From positions 1,636,001 through 1,700,000 of the forward strand of contig NZ_CP162130.1 in assembly GCF_040833975.1 (NCBI RefSeq): 64,000 bases of DNA, given 5' to 3'. The notes beneath the pieces were generated by a model. That model saw only the letters and a list, made by a program, of their open reading frames with translations, ran no database searches and was not told the DNA's origin. Positions 9,421-18,431 of the stretch are shown here, in pieces; position 1 is the stretch's first letter, and every line of letters begins with the position of its first letter. This DNA comes from Leptospira sp. WS92.C1 (lineage in GTDB: Bacteria > Spirochaetota > Leptospiria > Leptospirales > Leptospiraceae). A program made the position numbers and the translations under genes.

Positions 9421-10935
9421 ATGTCGCAGCAGTTTATATTAGATATAGAATTCATTTTAAAGGCGATTGAAGAGAAAAACGGGAAATCCGCCAACGAAGA
9501 ATATAACAAAATTCTAAACTTCCTGACGGATACTGAATCCGCTTGGATCACTTCCGCCTCGGTTCCTTTGTTAAAACTTTTATACGAAAAAAAGAATTCT
9601 TCCGATGGCGATTTTTTATTTCGAATATTGAACCAGCTCAGAATCGTAAAAACACCCGCGTATCTCACTCTCTCTGAAAATCAATCCTGGTCGGATTTAC
9701 ACTTTCAGATTATGGAATTGGCTGCAAAATTGATCGATGCAAAGATTCTGAGCGCGAATCCGGAATATCTAAAATCAAACGGTCTTGTGATCGCTCCGGA
9801 AGCGGTTCTTGGTTTTGAATCCCCGCGACAGATCCCCTTTGTCGATTTAAAAACACAATATCGAAATTTGAATCGGGAAATCGATCGTGCAATAGACTCT
9901 ACGATCGCGAGAACGGCGTTTATCGGCGGCTCGAGTAATGTCGATATCAAAGAATTCGAGGAGAAATTTTCAAACTATCTCGGAATCAAACACTGCGTCA
10001 GTTGTGCCAACGGCACCGATTCTTTGGAAATTCTACTAAGATCCTTTGGAATCGGTCCGGAGGATGAGGTAATCGTTCCCGCGCTTTCCTGGATCTCCAC
10101 TTCCGAAGCCGTATCAAGCATGGGTGCGAAACCTGTGTTTGTGGATATTGAAGAAAATCATTTTACCATCGATACAAATCTTATCGAGAAAAAAATAACG
10201 AATCGTACGAAAGCAATCATACCGGTGCATCTTTACGGACATCCGGCGGATATGGGGCCGATTCTAAAATTGGCACGTAAGTATAATTTGTATGTCATAG
10301 AAGATTGTGCGCAAGCTCATGGAGCGGAATACGAAGGACAACTCGTCGGTACGATCGGGGACGCGGGATCGTTCAGTCTTTTTCCCGGAAAAAATCTCGG
10401 AGCCTACGGAGACGCAGGCTGTATCGTTACCAAAGATGACGAAATCGCCTCCAAAGCAAGAATGATCGCCAATCACGGACAATTAGAAAAACACAATCAC
10501 GTTCTCGAAGGTCGTAATAGTAGAATGGATGGAATCCAGGCGTCGATCTTGAACGTAAAACTTCCCAGACTCAAGGAATGGACCGAAGATCGAAGAACGA
10601 ATGCAAAAACATATCATGAAAAGCTGAAGAATCTTGATTTGCTTCTTCCAAAAGAAGCAAAGAATGTTAAACATGTGTATCATTTATTTGTAATACGAAG
10701 CGCAAAACGATCGCAGCTGCAATCGGCTCTCAAAAAAGGCGGAGTTGAAACCTCGATTCACTATCCGACTCCGCTTCCGTTTTTGAACGCTTATAAACAA
10801 GAGGGATACACAAAACTGGACTTTCCTGTCGCAGCTGAGTGCTGTGAGGAGATATTGAGCCTTCCGATGTTTCCCGAACTTCGCCTCTTGGACATTGAAT
10901 TCATTTCAAATATTATCAAAAAAGAGTTAAGCTGA
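9421..10935 (+). CDS. wbpE: DegT/DnrJ/EryC1/StrS aminotransferase, WbpE-like, with an extra N-terminal domain
   Basis: The C-terminal 368 residues are a complete sugar aminotransferase: IPFVDLKTQYRNL from residue 138, CANGTDSLEIL, IEDCAQAHGAEY for the PLP aspartate and lysine K324 in SLFPGKNLGAYGDAG. In the Wbp pathway this enzyme makes the 3-amino-uronic acid nucleotide. The first 136 residues are unlike anything usual for the family: a mostly helical, charged and leucine-rich stretch with no recognised motif. The ATG at 9421 has a purine-rich leader (TTAGAGAAATAG). Total length of 504 is about 135 above normal. The reading frame is intact and uninterrupted across the junction. Confidence 0.85.
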   Translation: MSQQFILDIEFILKAIEEKNGKSANEEYNKILNFLTDTESAWITSASVPLLKLLYEKKNSSDGDFLFRILNQLRIVKTPAYLTLSENQSWSDLHFQIMELAAKLIDAKILSANPEYLKSNGLVIAPEAVLGFESPRQIPFVDLKTQYRNLNREIDRAIDSTIARTAFIGGSSNVDIKEFEEKFSNYLGIKHCVSCANGTDSLEILLRSFGIGPEDEVIVPALSWISTSEAVSSMGAKPVFVDIEENHFTIDTNLIEKKITNRTKAIIPVHLYGHPADMGPILKLARKYNLYVIEDCAQAHGAEYEGQLVGTIGDAGSFSLFPGKNLGAYGDAGCIVTKDDEIASKARMIANHGQLEKHNHVLEGRNSRMDGIQASILNVKLPRLKEWTEDRRTNAKTYHEKLKNLDLLLPKEAKNVKHVYHLFVIRSAKRSQLQSALKKGGVETSIHYPTPLPFLNAYKQEGYTKLDFPVAAECCEEILSLPMFPELRLLDIEFISNIIKKELS

Positions 10936-10938
10936 ACA

Positions 10939-11895
10939 ATGTATAAAAAGCAAAAAATATCTCTCGTCATACCTGCATACAACGAACAAAAATTGATCGA
11001 ACCGACACTAAGCAACGTACCAAAGGTTATCGATAAAATTTATGTAGTGGATGATTGTAGTCCGGATCAACAAAACGATGTGATTCTAAACTGCGCGAAA
11101 AAAGATAAACGTATCCAACTGCTAAAACATACCGTAAATCAGGGACCAGGTGGAGCGATCATCACCGGATATCTGCAATCCGCAGAAGACGGTTTTGATA
11201 TTACGATCGTAGTGGGCGGAGATCATCAGATGGATCTATCGGAGGTTTCCCATTTTTTGGATCCGATTATAGACGGCGAAGCGGATTACGTTAAGGGAAA
11301 CCGTTTTATTCTCGATAAACTGGAAGACACTTTGTCGAAAATGCCTAAGTCCCGTCTGCTTGGAAATATTCTCATCACCGCGCTCACTAAAATCGCTTCG
11401 GGGTATTACAAAACCATGGACGTGGTGGAAGGATATACCGCGATTTCTCGCCGCGCGATTCTTACGATAAACTGGAAGAGGGCGTGGAAGCGATACGGAT
11501 ATCCGATGGACTTTTTGATTCGGATGAATGCGTACGGGTTCAAAATCAAAGATGTTCCTAGGACGGCCATCTATCTACCGGGTGAACGACAGTCGCAGAT
11601 CAAAGGATTCCAATATGCGATGAAGGTTTCTCCTATGCTTTTGAAGAATTTTTTATGGAGACTTAAGTTTAAATACATATACAGAGATTTTCATCCGCTG
11701 GTCATGTTTTATTATTTTTCATTTTTCCTGATTCCGGTGGGCCTGCTATCCGGGATCACTTTGGCGGTGGATTATTTCTTTTACGGCGGACATTTCGTAA
11801 CTCCGTCGAGATCGATATTCACCGCTCTTCTTCTTATATCGGGATTTCAATTTCTTCTTTTTGCCATGCTGTTTGATATGGAAGAAGGAAAATAG
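10939..11895 (+). CDS. GT2 glycosyltransferase, dolichol-phosphate-mannose-synthase-like
   Basis: A 318-residue inverting glycosyltransferase. ISLVIPAYNEQKLIE at the N-terminus and VVDDCSPD are the GT-A nucleotide-binding strands, and GGDHQMDLSE carries the DxD-type metal site. The last 90 residues contain two hydrophobic segments (around MFYYFSFFLIPVGLLSG and IFTALLLISGFQFLL), so it is membrane anchored. Related enzymes move a sugar to polyprenyl phosphate. It lies 3 nt after the aminotransferase and before the WbpG-like amidotransferase, so it may handle the sugar made by this module; that is inference. Confidence 0.85.
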   Translation: MYKKQKISLVIPAYNEQKLIEPTLSNVPKVIDKIYVVDDCSPDQQNDVILNCAKKDKRIQLLKHTVNQGPGGAIITGYLQSAEDGFDITIVVGGDHQMDLSEVSHFLDPIIDGEADYVKGNRFILDKLEDTLSKMPKSRLLGNILITALTKIASGYYKTMDVVEGYTAISRRAILTINWKRAWKRYGYPMDFLIRMNAYGFKIKDVPRTAIYLPGERQSQIKGFQYAMKVSPMLLKNFLWRLKFKYIYRDFHPLVMFYYFSFFLIPVGLLSGITLAVDYFFYGGHFVTPSRSIFTALLLISGFQFLLFAMLFDMEEGK

Positions 11896-11914
11896 AATTT
11901 TAGAATCAACCGAT

Positions 11915-13054
11915 ATGCAAAAAACTTCCACTTATAGAATGTGTACAAGATGTTTGTGCGATACTACGATTTCCTCGATCCGTTTTGATTCGGAAGGGAT
12001 CTGTAATTTCTGCATAAGTCATGATTTGCTCATGAAGTCCTATCCCGGTGCGGAACAAACTCGCGAAAAATTGAATCAGCTTTTGAGGCAGATCAAAAAG
12101 GACGGAATCGGAAAAAACTACGATTGTATCGTAGGTATCAGCGGGGGAACGGACAGTTCTTATACATTGCATTTAGCAAAGGAATTGGGTCTTCGTCCCT
12201 TGGCGGTTCATTTTGATAACGGTTGGAATACGGATCAATCCGTTAAGAATATCAAAGCGATTACCGATGCTCTCGATGTCGATCTGGAAACATACGTAGT
12301 GGATTGGGAGGAATTCAAAGAACTGCAGATTTCCTTTTTAAAAGCTTCTGTTCCCTGTATCGAGGCGCCTACGGATGTTGCTATTTTCGGAACCTTGTAC
12401 AGAATCGCCGATCAGGAAAACATCAAATACATCTTAGGCGGTCAATCCTTTAAAACAGAGGGAACGGTTCCAAAAGAATGGAGTTATATCGACGGAACGT
12501 ATGTGAATACGATTCAAAAGATATTCGGAAAATCTAAACTGAAGCATTATCCGGGATTGAGTTTAGTAAGTTTGTTTAAATATATGTTTATCAAAAGAAT
12601 CAAAATGATTCCTTTTTTAAACTATGTGGAATATAGTAAATTTACAGCCAAGGCACTTCTAAAAGACGTGTATGGTTGGGTGGATTACGGCGGTCATCAT
12701 TACGAAAATATATATTCGAAATTCGCTTTCGGTTATTATCAGTTTCATAAATTTGGAATCGATAAACGAAAGATATCCTTGTCCGGTCCCGTGCGGTCGG
12801 GGCTTCTGACAAAAAAAGAAGCTCTGGCCCAGATAGAACGAGAGCCGGACGTTAAGGAAGATATTGTCGATTACTGTGTGCGGAAACTCGGAATAACAAA
12901 GTCTGAATTTTTAGAATATTATAATAGTCTGAATAAGACTTATAAGGATTATTTTACGAGCGAGAATATTCTGAAGTATTTTAAGATTCCAATCCGTTTG
13001 ATGGTTTCTCTGAAATTGGTAACCCCAGTTCTTTATGAAAAATATTTCAAATGA
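11915..13054 (+). CDS. wbpG: N-acetyl sugar amidotransferase (WbpG family)
   Basis: Uses ATP and ammonia to convert an acetamido group of a nucleotide sugar to an acetamidino group. The 379-residue protein has the family's cysteine-rich head (MCTRCLCDTTISSI and ICNFCISH), likely a zinc site, and the PP-loop ATP motif SGGTDSS at residues 76-82 with adenosine-binding strand LAVHFDNGW. The start is ATG 11915; a longer frame from 11861 only overlaps the previous gene. Its 3' end overlaps hisH by 20 nt, which fits the need for HisH/HisF to feed ammonia. P. aeruginosa WbpG with its HisH2/HisF2 partners is the characterised precedent. Confidence 0.88.
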   Translation: MQKTSTYRMCTRCLCDTTISSIRFDSEGICNFCISHDLLMKSYPGAEQTREKLNQLLRQIKKDGIGKNYDCIVGISGGTDSSYTLHLAKELGLRPLAVHFDNGWNTDQSVKNIKAITDALDVDLETYVVDWEEFKELQISFLKASVPCIEAPTDVAIFGTLYRIADQENIKYILGGQSFKTEGTVPKEWSYIDGTYVNTIQKIFGKSKLKHYPGLSLVSLFKYMFIKRIKMIPFLNYVEYSKFTAKALLKDVYGWVDYGGHHYENIYSKFAFGYYQFHKFGIDKRKISLSGPVRSGLLTKKEALAQIEREPDVKEDIVDYCVRKLGITKSEFLEYYNSLNKTYKDYFTSENILKYFKIPIRLMVSLKLVTPVLYEKYFK

Positions 13055-13676
13055 TCAAAAGGTGGTGATCGTCGATTACGGAATGGGGAATCTGCGTTCC
13101 GTAAAAATGAAGTTCGAACGGATGAAGTATGATTCCGTAATTTCTTCCGATCCCGATGAGATTCAGAACGCGTCGCGGTTGATTTTGCCGGGAGTAGGCC
13201 ATTTTGCGGAAGGAATGAAAAACATAAACGATCGAGGTCTCAGAGAATCTTTGGATTATGCAGTTCTCCAAAAAAAAATCCCGATCTTAGGAATTTGTCT
13301 CGGAATGCAGCTGTTGACACGTTCGAGTGAGGAAGGCAATGTGAAAGGTCTCGGGTGGATTGATGCAGATACGAAAAAATTCAATTTCGATTCGGTTAAG
13401 AATCAATACCGTATTCCGCACGTCGGTTGGAACTCGATTAAGATACGGAGAGCTTCCATTCTTCTCGAAGAAGTTCCGGACGTATCAAGATTTTATTTTA
13501 CCCATTCTTATGCCGTACAATGCGAGATCGAAGACGAATCAGTCGCCGAAACCGAATACGGCTATGACTTTTCTTCGGTGGTACAGAAGAAAAATATTTA
13601 CGGCACTCAGTTTCATCCTGAAAAGAGTCATCAGATTGGATTGAAAGTGATCGAGAATTTTATCAAAAAGTCGTGA
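13035..13676 (+). CDS. hisH: HisH-like glutaminase subunit serving the sugar amidotransferase
   Basis: Hydrolyses glutamine to release ammonia, which is channelled through the partner HisF barrel. The class I glutamine amidotransferase triad is complete: nucleophile C88 in GICLGMQLL, H194 and E196 in QFHPEKS. VDYGMGNLRSV at the N-terminus and PGVGHFAEGM are HisH signatures. It lies between wbpG and hisF inside the O-antigen locus and not among his genes, so its job is almost certainly sugar amidination and not histidine synthesis. The start overlaps wbpG by 20 nt. A 43-nt gap precedes hisF. Confidence 0.9.
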   Translation: MKNISNDQKVVIVDYGMGNLRSVKMKFERMKYDSVISSDPDEIQNASRLILPGVGHFAEGMKNINDRGLRESLDYAVLQKKIPILGICLGMQLLTRSSEEGNVKGLGWIDADTKKFNFDSVKNQYRIPHVGWNSIKIRRASILLEEVPDVSRFYFTHSYAVQCEIEDESVAETEYGYDFSSVVQKKNIYGTQFHPEKSHQIGLKVIENFIKKS

Positions 13677-13719
13677 AATTTGTCAAACCTCATCTTAGAT
13701 TCGAATAAGTTATACTAAT

Positions 13720-14484
13720 ATGTTACTTCCACGCATCATTCCTGTTTTACTTTTAAGCGGCAAGGGTCTTGTGAAAGGAGTTCAGTTTAAAGACCATAAA
13801 TATGTCGGTGATCCGATCAATGCGGTGCAGATTTTCAATACTAAGGAAGTGGATGAGCTTATCTTTTTAGACATTCTTGCGACTAAGGAGAAACGGATTC
13901 CTTCCCTAGAGGTGATTCAAACGATAGCGGATCAGTGCCTGATGCCCTTCGGAGTCGGAGGAGGAATCACTTCGCTTTCGGAAGTAAGAGAAATATTAAA
14001 GGCGGGCGCTGAAAAAGTTTCGATCAATACAGGAGTGCTGGAAAATTTTTCTCTCATCAGAGAGGTCTCCGAAACTTTTGGAAGTCAGAGTATCGTGATC
14101 TCTCTGGATATTAAAAAGAACTGGTTGGGAAAGTATCAGGTTTTTACCCGATGCGGATCCAAAGCGGTAAGTGGTTCCGTTACTGAAATCGCTAAGAAGG
14201 CGGAAGAGTTCGGAGCGGGTGAAATTTTATTAAACAATATAGATCGGGACGGAATGATGGAAGGTTACGATCTGGAGTTACTTTCCGAAGTCTGCAAATC
14301 GGTCACGATTCCCGTAATTGCAAGTGGCGGCGCCGGATCTTATGAACACCTAAAGGACGGTATAGTCAGCGGAGCGTCAGCCGTAGCCGCGGGGAGTCTT
14401 TTTGTGTTTCATGGACGAAGAAGAGCTGTTTTAATCAGCTATCCCGATGTGGACCAAAAAGAAACGATCACAGGCCAAAAATGA
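13720..14484 (+). CDS. hisF: HisF-like barrel subunit (ammonia channel) with altered active site
   Basis: A 254-residue (beta/alpha)8 barrel that aligns over its length with HisF: PRIIPVLLLSGKGLVKG at the N-terminus, VGGGITSLSE, GAEKVSINTG and IASGGAGSYEH phosphate motifs, and NNIDRDGMMEGYD. Asp130 (SLDIKK) is kept, but the catalytic Asp11 of true HisF is Leu11 here. That loss would end imidazole glycerol phosphate formation while the barrel can still pass ammonia from HisH. This supports service to WbpG. The gene overlaps the following acyltransferase by 4 nt. Confidence 0.9.
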   Translation: MLLPRIIPVLLLSGKGLVKGVQFKDHKYVGDPINAVQIFNTKEVDELIFLDILATKEKRIPSLEVIQTIADQCLMPFGVGGGITSLSEVREILKAGAEKVSINTGVLENFSLIREVSETFGSQSIVISLDIKKNWLGKYQVFTRCGSKAVSGSVTEIAKKAEEFGAGEILLNNIDRDGMMEGYDLELLSEVCKSVTIPVIASGGAGSYEHLKDGIVSGASAVAAGSLFVFHGRRRAVLISYPDVDQKETITGQK

Positions 14485-15038
14485 AATATCTTTTTTTTAT
14501 CGGCGAACTGATTAAACGTTTTTTTCAGGTTTTTGTCGCCTCTCCTATTTTTGATTTTCCTCCTCTATTAAATATTCGTAATTTACTTTTTAGAATTCTA
14601 TTCCCATCTAAAAATGGTTTGTCGGTCGGGCACAATTGTTTTTTTATCAGAGCGGATTTCAGCTTGGAATACAAAACTTGCATGAATTCAAAGTTATCGA
14701 TAGGAAAAGGAGTTTCGATCAATCACAACGTTGAGATCGATTATAGCGGCGGAATCGTCATCGAAGACGACGTATGGATCAGTCAAAATTGTCTGATCGA
14801 GACTCATACTCATGAGATCACTCAAAAAGATAAAAATTCCTGGAAGATTAGTAGATCCCCGCTTGTGATCGGATCGGATTCTTGGATCGGAGCCGGTTCT
14901 ATTATCATGAATTCCGTCGAAAAAATCGGTAAAGGTGCGATTGTCGCCGCCGGAGCAGTCGTTACAAAGACGGTTGAAGATTGGGATATCGTCGCAGGTG
15001 TTCCGGCAAAAAAAATCGGAAGCAGATTGAATAAGTAA
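14481..15038 (+). CDS. Hexapeptide-repeat sugar O-acetyltransferase
   Basis: A 185-residue left-handed beta-helix acetyltransferase. After about 50 hydrophobic and aromatic N-terminal residues, hexapeptide turns run from IGKGVSINHNVEIDYS to IGKGAIVAAGAVVTK, with the active-site histidine region ETHTHEI and the usual tail VAGVPAKKIGS. WcaF/WbbJ-type proteins of this kind O-acetylate polysaccharide sugars. It starts within the hisF stop (ATGA) and is probably the last soluble enzyme of the acetamidino module. The acceptor is unknown. Confidence 0.8.
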   Translation: MKYLFFIGELIKRFFQVFVASPIFDFPPLLNIRNLLFRILFPSKNGLSVGHNCFFIRADFSLEYKTCMNSKLSIGKGVSINHNVEIDYSGGIVIEDDVWISQNCLIETHTHEITQKDKNSWKISRSPLVIGSDSWIGAGSIIMNSVEKIGKGAIVAAGAVVTKTVEDWDIVAGVPAKKIGSRLNK

Positions 15039-15043
15039 AAAAT

Positions 15044-15991
15044 TTGGAACAGCTCATTTCTAATCTCAAAAAGCCGCAATTTTATCTTAAGTTCAGCGGA
15101 TATATAATCACCTTTGTTTCGTTTTTTTTTCTTTCGAAAATTCTGATACAATACGACTGGTCGATTCTTTGGAAATTCAATCTAAAAACCTTACTATTCT
15201 TTTTTCTTGTTCTTCCGTTGTTTTACGGTTTTTTCTTTTGTTTAATGGGCTACGCGTGGAAAATCATTTTGGAATTTACGGTTTCAAAACCCGGTTCGAT
15301 TCCGTTCCCTGATATTCTTTATGTTTATACAAAAGCAAATATCGGAAAGTATCTCCCGGGAAACGTAATGGAGTTTGTGATTCGAAACTTTCTTGCGAAT
15401 AAGATGAATATTTCCCATGCGAATATAGCGTTTTCCAGTTTTTTGGAAATTGGGATCAGTCTATTTGTGGCGATCCTGATCGCATTGGCATTGAACCATC
15501 AGTCCCTGATATTGACATTTCTCGTCTTCAAGGAGAGGTTGTGGATTTTTGTGGCCTTGCTTCTGATTCTTTCTGTCACTTCCTTTTTGTTGCTTTATAA
15601 ATCCGAGAAGATACGCAGCTTATTTCTACAGCTTTTTGATAAACGTTCTTTTAAAATGATTTTGACCACTTCGATCATTTATTCGTTAGTTTTTGTAAAT
15701 TTAACTTTCACTTTGCTTTTGATCTTTACCGAGCTTTTTGACATTCCTCTCGGTTTGAGTTTTTCGATTCAATGTGTAAGTGCCTTTGTGATTTCTTGGA
15801 TCATCGGATTTGTTGTACCGGGAGCGCCGGGCGGTTTGGGTGTGAAGGAAGCGGTTCTGGTTATTCTATTGACCGGAATTGCAGATGAATCGATCGTGAT
15901 TACCGTTGCGATGATCCATAGGCTCATTTCCGTTTTAGGCGATCTTGTCGCCTTGGGACTTTCCAGGTTTTATTTGTTCTCTACTAGATAA
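15044..15991 (+). CDS. Lysylphosphatidylglycerol-synthase TM / flippase-like membrane protein
   Basis: A 315-residue polytopic protein with about eight hydrophobic segments and the family motif FVVPGAPGGLGVKEAVLV near residue 255. This is the membrane domain of MprF-type proteins, which move charged lipids across the membrane; stand-alone copies occur beside glycosyltransferases in polysaccharide loci. No classical Wzx is seen in the window, so a role in moving a lipid-linked sugar is possible but unproven. The start is TTG 15044, 5 nt after the acetyltransferase stop, without a clear ribosome site. Confidence 0.75.
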   Translation: MEQLISNLKKPQFYLKFSGYIITFVSFFFLSKILIQYDWSILWKFNLKTLLFFFLVLPLFYGFFFCLMGYAWKIILEFTVSKPGSIPFPDILYVYTKANIGKYLPGNVMEFVIRNFLANKMNISHANIAFSSFLEIGISLFVAILIALALNHQSLILTFLVFKERLWIFVALLLILSVTSFLLLYKSEKIRSLFLQLFDKRSFKMILTTSIIYSLVFVNLTFTLLLIFTELFDIPLGLSFSIQCVSAFVISWIIGFVVPGAPGGLGVKEAVLVILLTGIADESIVITVAMIHRLISVLGDLVALGLSRFYLFSTR

Positions 15992-16018
15992 TTATAAAAT
16001 ATTTTTTGTTATAAATTT

Positions 16019-17914
16019 ATGCTCAATTTACTGCTTTTAACAAGTTACGTTTTTTTCGCTTCGATGACACTTGCTTATGGAATCAATAAGAAAAATCGAT
16101 CGATTTTCTATTTGTTAATCACCTCCTATCTATTGTTTATTACGCAAATTTCTACGAGTGTTTTGCTTTTTGGAGTCTTTGGTCCTTATTTAACCGCATT
16201 TAATTTATTCATTTTTAACGGTGTATTTAGTTCTGCTATTTTCTTTTTTTATAGAAAGGATCTTCCTGCACTTTACAGACTTTTTCAGGATAGAATTGTC
16301 CGTTGGCGGAAAAATAAAACTTCTCTATTTAGGAATCTTGAAAAGATCCTATCACTGGTTTTTATCATAGAGCTTTTGATCCTATTCGGTAAGGTTTATT
16401 TTTTTCCGAATTACGTTTGGGACGAGATGGTTTATCATCTTCATCCGATTGTTTCCTGGTATCAGGAACACCAGATTCTTACTCAGATTGAAACGCCGAA
16501 TTATTGGGTGAATTCGGAAATTTTGGGTCCTAAACTATTTGCGTTTTGGTTTGTCGTATTTTTGGAAAATGATGCACTGTTAAATAGCACTCAGTTTTTT
16601 TCGGCGATCCTTCTATTTCTGCTTTCGTATCGATTTTTAAGACTTCAGAATTTGAATTCGTTTCTGAGTATTTGTGGTGCCTTGATCGTATTTCACATTC
16701 CGATGGTATTGATTCAAACTCAGACGAATCAGGATCATATTACTTTAGTGAGTTACGCTTTTGCGAGCATATTCTTTATATACGAATTTATCCTAAAGAG
16801 AAAAAGCGTTTCGATCGTTTTTTTGGGAATCTCTTTGGGATTGCTTTTATCCTCGAAAACCGTCGCGGTCATGTATGTCTTCGTGATCCTCCTGGCGTTT
16901 CTAGTATATTTTCTGATATACGAGAAGTATCAGAACAAGCTGCTTTTGCAGATCGCTTTGTTTATCGGTATCGCTTCCGTCATTTCCGGTTATTGGTATC
17001 TGAAAAATTTCGAAGAATTGCTAGATTTGATTTTTAGTATGTCCAAATCGGCGACTGGAAAAACGGAAAGTGCCGGTTTGCTTTCCTCGATTCTAAAACT
17101 TTTCCGATCTCATTTGTCGATCTTTCTAATCAATTTGGGTGAATTTCCTTCGCGAATTCTTGATTTCAAAACAAACGAGTATCAGGCGGATTCGACCAAT
17201 ATGTCTAGCTTCGGGATCCAGTTTTTTTCACTGGGATTGATCGGTTATCTTTTTGCGCTCGTTCGTTTTCCTTTTTCCAAAAAAAAGAAGGACCGATTGT
17301 TATTTACCATCGTTTTGATCAGTTTGGCGATACAGTTTTTATACTTCACGTTTTATCTCACTCCGTGGAACTACAGACTTTTTCAGCTGACTTCGATCTT
17401 TGGAATTCTGTTCGGAATGACCTTAATCGCAAGACTTCGATTTAAGAAAAAATTGGTTTTTGCTTTTACGATTTTTATTCTCGGTTTTAACTTTTTTACA
17501 ACTCTTTTCGCGGATTACAGTGAACCGTTTCGCATGAAGGATTTCGTAATGAATTTTGAATCGAACGAAAGATCAGTTATGAATTACTACAATCAAATGG
17601 GTAGCGGATCGTGGGCTTTTTTGAACCAATACGTTCCGGAAGAGGAGCCGATTGCTTATGTGGCGAGCTTTGACACATGGATATATCCGTATTTTGGAAC
17701 CAAATTTAAAAGAAAAATTCATTATATCGAACCTAAGAATTATAAAGTGATCGATGGAAAAATTTTGTTTGGAAAAGAGCTTCTCGATTCTTTAAAAAAA
17801 AGAGGTGTTCGATTCTTTCATTTGAAAAAGGATAATTTTACCTATTGGAACGTAGAAAATAAAAATCTGGTTCGGGTAGTAGAAGGCGTGTATTTTTTGG
17901 ACGTTTCAGAATGA
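16019..17914 (+). CDS. GT-C-type polytopic membrane glycosyltransferase (ArnT/PMT-like)
   Basis: A 631-residue membrane protein with about ten to twelve transmembrane segments. The first large loop holds YVWDEMVYHLHPIVSWYQ, an Asp-Glu pair in the position of the GT-C catalytic acid, followed by NYWVNSEILGPKLF. A soluble C-terminal domain of about 130 residues begins near DYSEPFRMKDF. GT-C enzymes take sugars from polyprenyl-phosphate donors on the periplasmic side. The GT2 polyprenyl-type gene at 10939 and the flippase-like gene just upstream could supply such a donor; this is inference. The last 4 nt overlap the next gene. Confidence 0.75.
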   Translation: MLNLLLLTSYVFFASMTLAYGINKKNRSIFYLLITSYLLFITQISTSVLLFGVFGPYLTAFNLFIFNGVFSSAIFFFYRKDLPALYRLFQDRIVRWRKNKTSLFRNLEKILSLVFIIELLILFGKVYFFPNYVWDEMVYHLHPIVSWYQEHQILTQIETPNYWVNSEILGPKLFAFWFVVFLENDALLNSTQFFSAILLFLLSYRFLRLQNLNSFLSICGALIVFHIPMVLIQTQTNQDHITLVSYAFASIFFIYEFILKRKSVSIVFLGISLGLLLSSKTVAVMYVFVILLAFLVYFLIYEKYQNKLLLQIALFIGIASVISGYWYLKNFEELLDLIFSMSKSATGKTESAGLLSSILKLFRSHLSIFLINLGEFPSRILDFKTNEYQADSTNMSSFGIQFFSLGLIGYLFALVRFPFSKKKKDRLLFTIVLISLAIQFLYFTFYLTPWNYRLFQLTSIFGILFGMTLIARLRFKKKLVFAFTIFILGFNFFTTLFADYSEPFRMKDFVMNFESNERSVMNYYNQMGSGSWAFLNQYVPEEEPIAYVASFDTWIYPYFGTKFKRKIHYIEPKNYKVIDGKILFGKELLDSLKKRGVRFFHLKKDNFTYWNVENKNLVRVVEGVYFLDVSE

Positions 17915-18357
17915 AATTAGCAAATATAAGAGTTATCATATCGATCCTAATTTTGGGAACTTCCTTGGTGTATCTAATTGCAAATTTTAATAAAATTAGG
18001 AATTCCGGTTCTAGATTATTAATATTTGCCAAAACCAAGAATTATAATCAAATACATGTAATTACGGAAATATTTGATAAAGAAAAAGATTTACGTGTTT
18101 TTAGAAAGCTATTTGTAAATCCTCTTTTTTTCGATAAGGATCTGAAATTGGTCTTTTGGACCCTTGTGAAAAGTGTGAATTTAGATAATTATAACGAAAA
18201 AGATTACGAATTTAGAGTAAACCGCAAACGTGCAGAACTTGAAAAGTGTAATCTATCAAATCGGGAGATCTACTGTTTGAAAGGCTCTTTTTATACGGTC
18301 TATTTGCCTAGAAATTCAAATGAAGAAAGAGTCTGTTTAACTAGTTTTTCAAAATAA
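17911..18357 (+). CDS. Small hypothetical protein with N-terminal membrane anchor
   Basis: A 148-residue protein I do not recognise. Residues 7-25 (VIISILILGTSLVYLIANF) are one hydrophobic segment, a likely signal anchor. The rest is basic and polar with several cysteines near the C-terminus (EKCNLSNREIYCLKG and RVCLTS), which might form disulfides outside the cytoplasm. It starts in the stop of the GT-C gene (ATGA). The gene is strikingly AT-rich. Its coupling with a GT-C enzyme suggests an accessory role at the membrane, without direct support. Confidence 0.6.
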   Translation: MKLANIRVIISILILGTSLVYLIANFNKIRNSGSRLLIFAKTKNYNQIHVITEIFDKEKDLRVFRKLFVNPLFFDKDLKLVFWTLVKSVNLDNYNEKDYEFRVNRKRAELEKCNLSNREIYCLKGSFYTVYLPRNSNEERVCLTSFSK

Positions 18358-18431
18358 TGAAAGAGTTTTACAGACCAAATTCTAAATTCGTCCATAATAA
18401 AAAAATCAAATAAGTTATCATTCAAATTTGT

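Noticed and set aside
13035..14484. hisH and hisF as part of histidine biosynthesis
   Set aside because: They lie between wbpG and O-antigen genes, no other his gene is near, and the HisF copy has lost Asp11.
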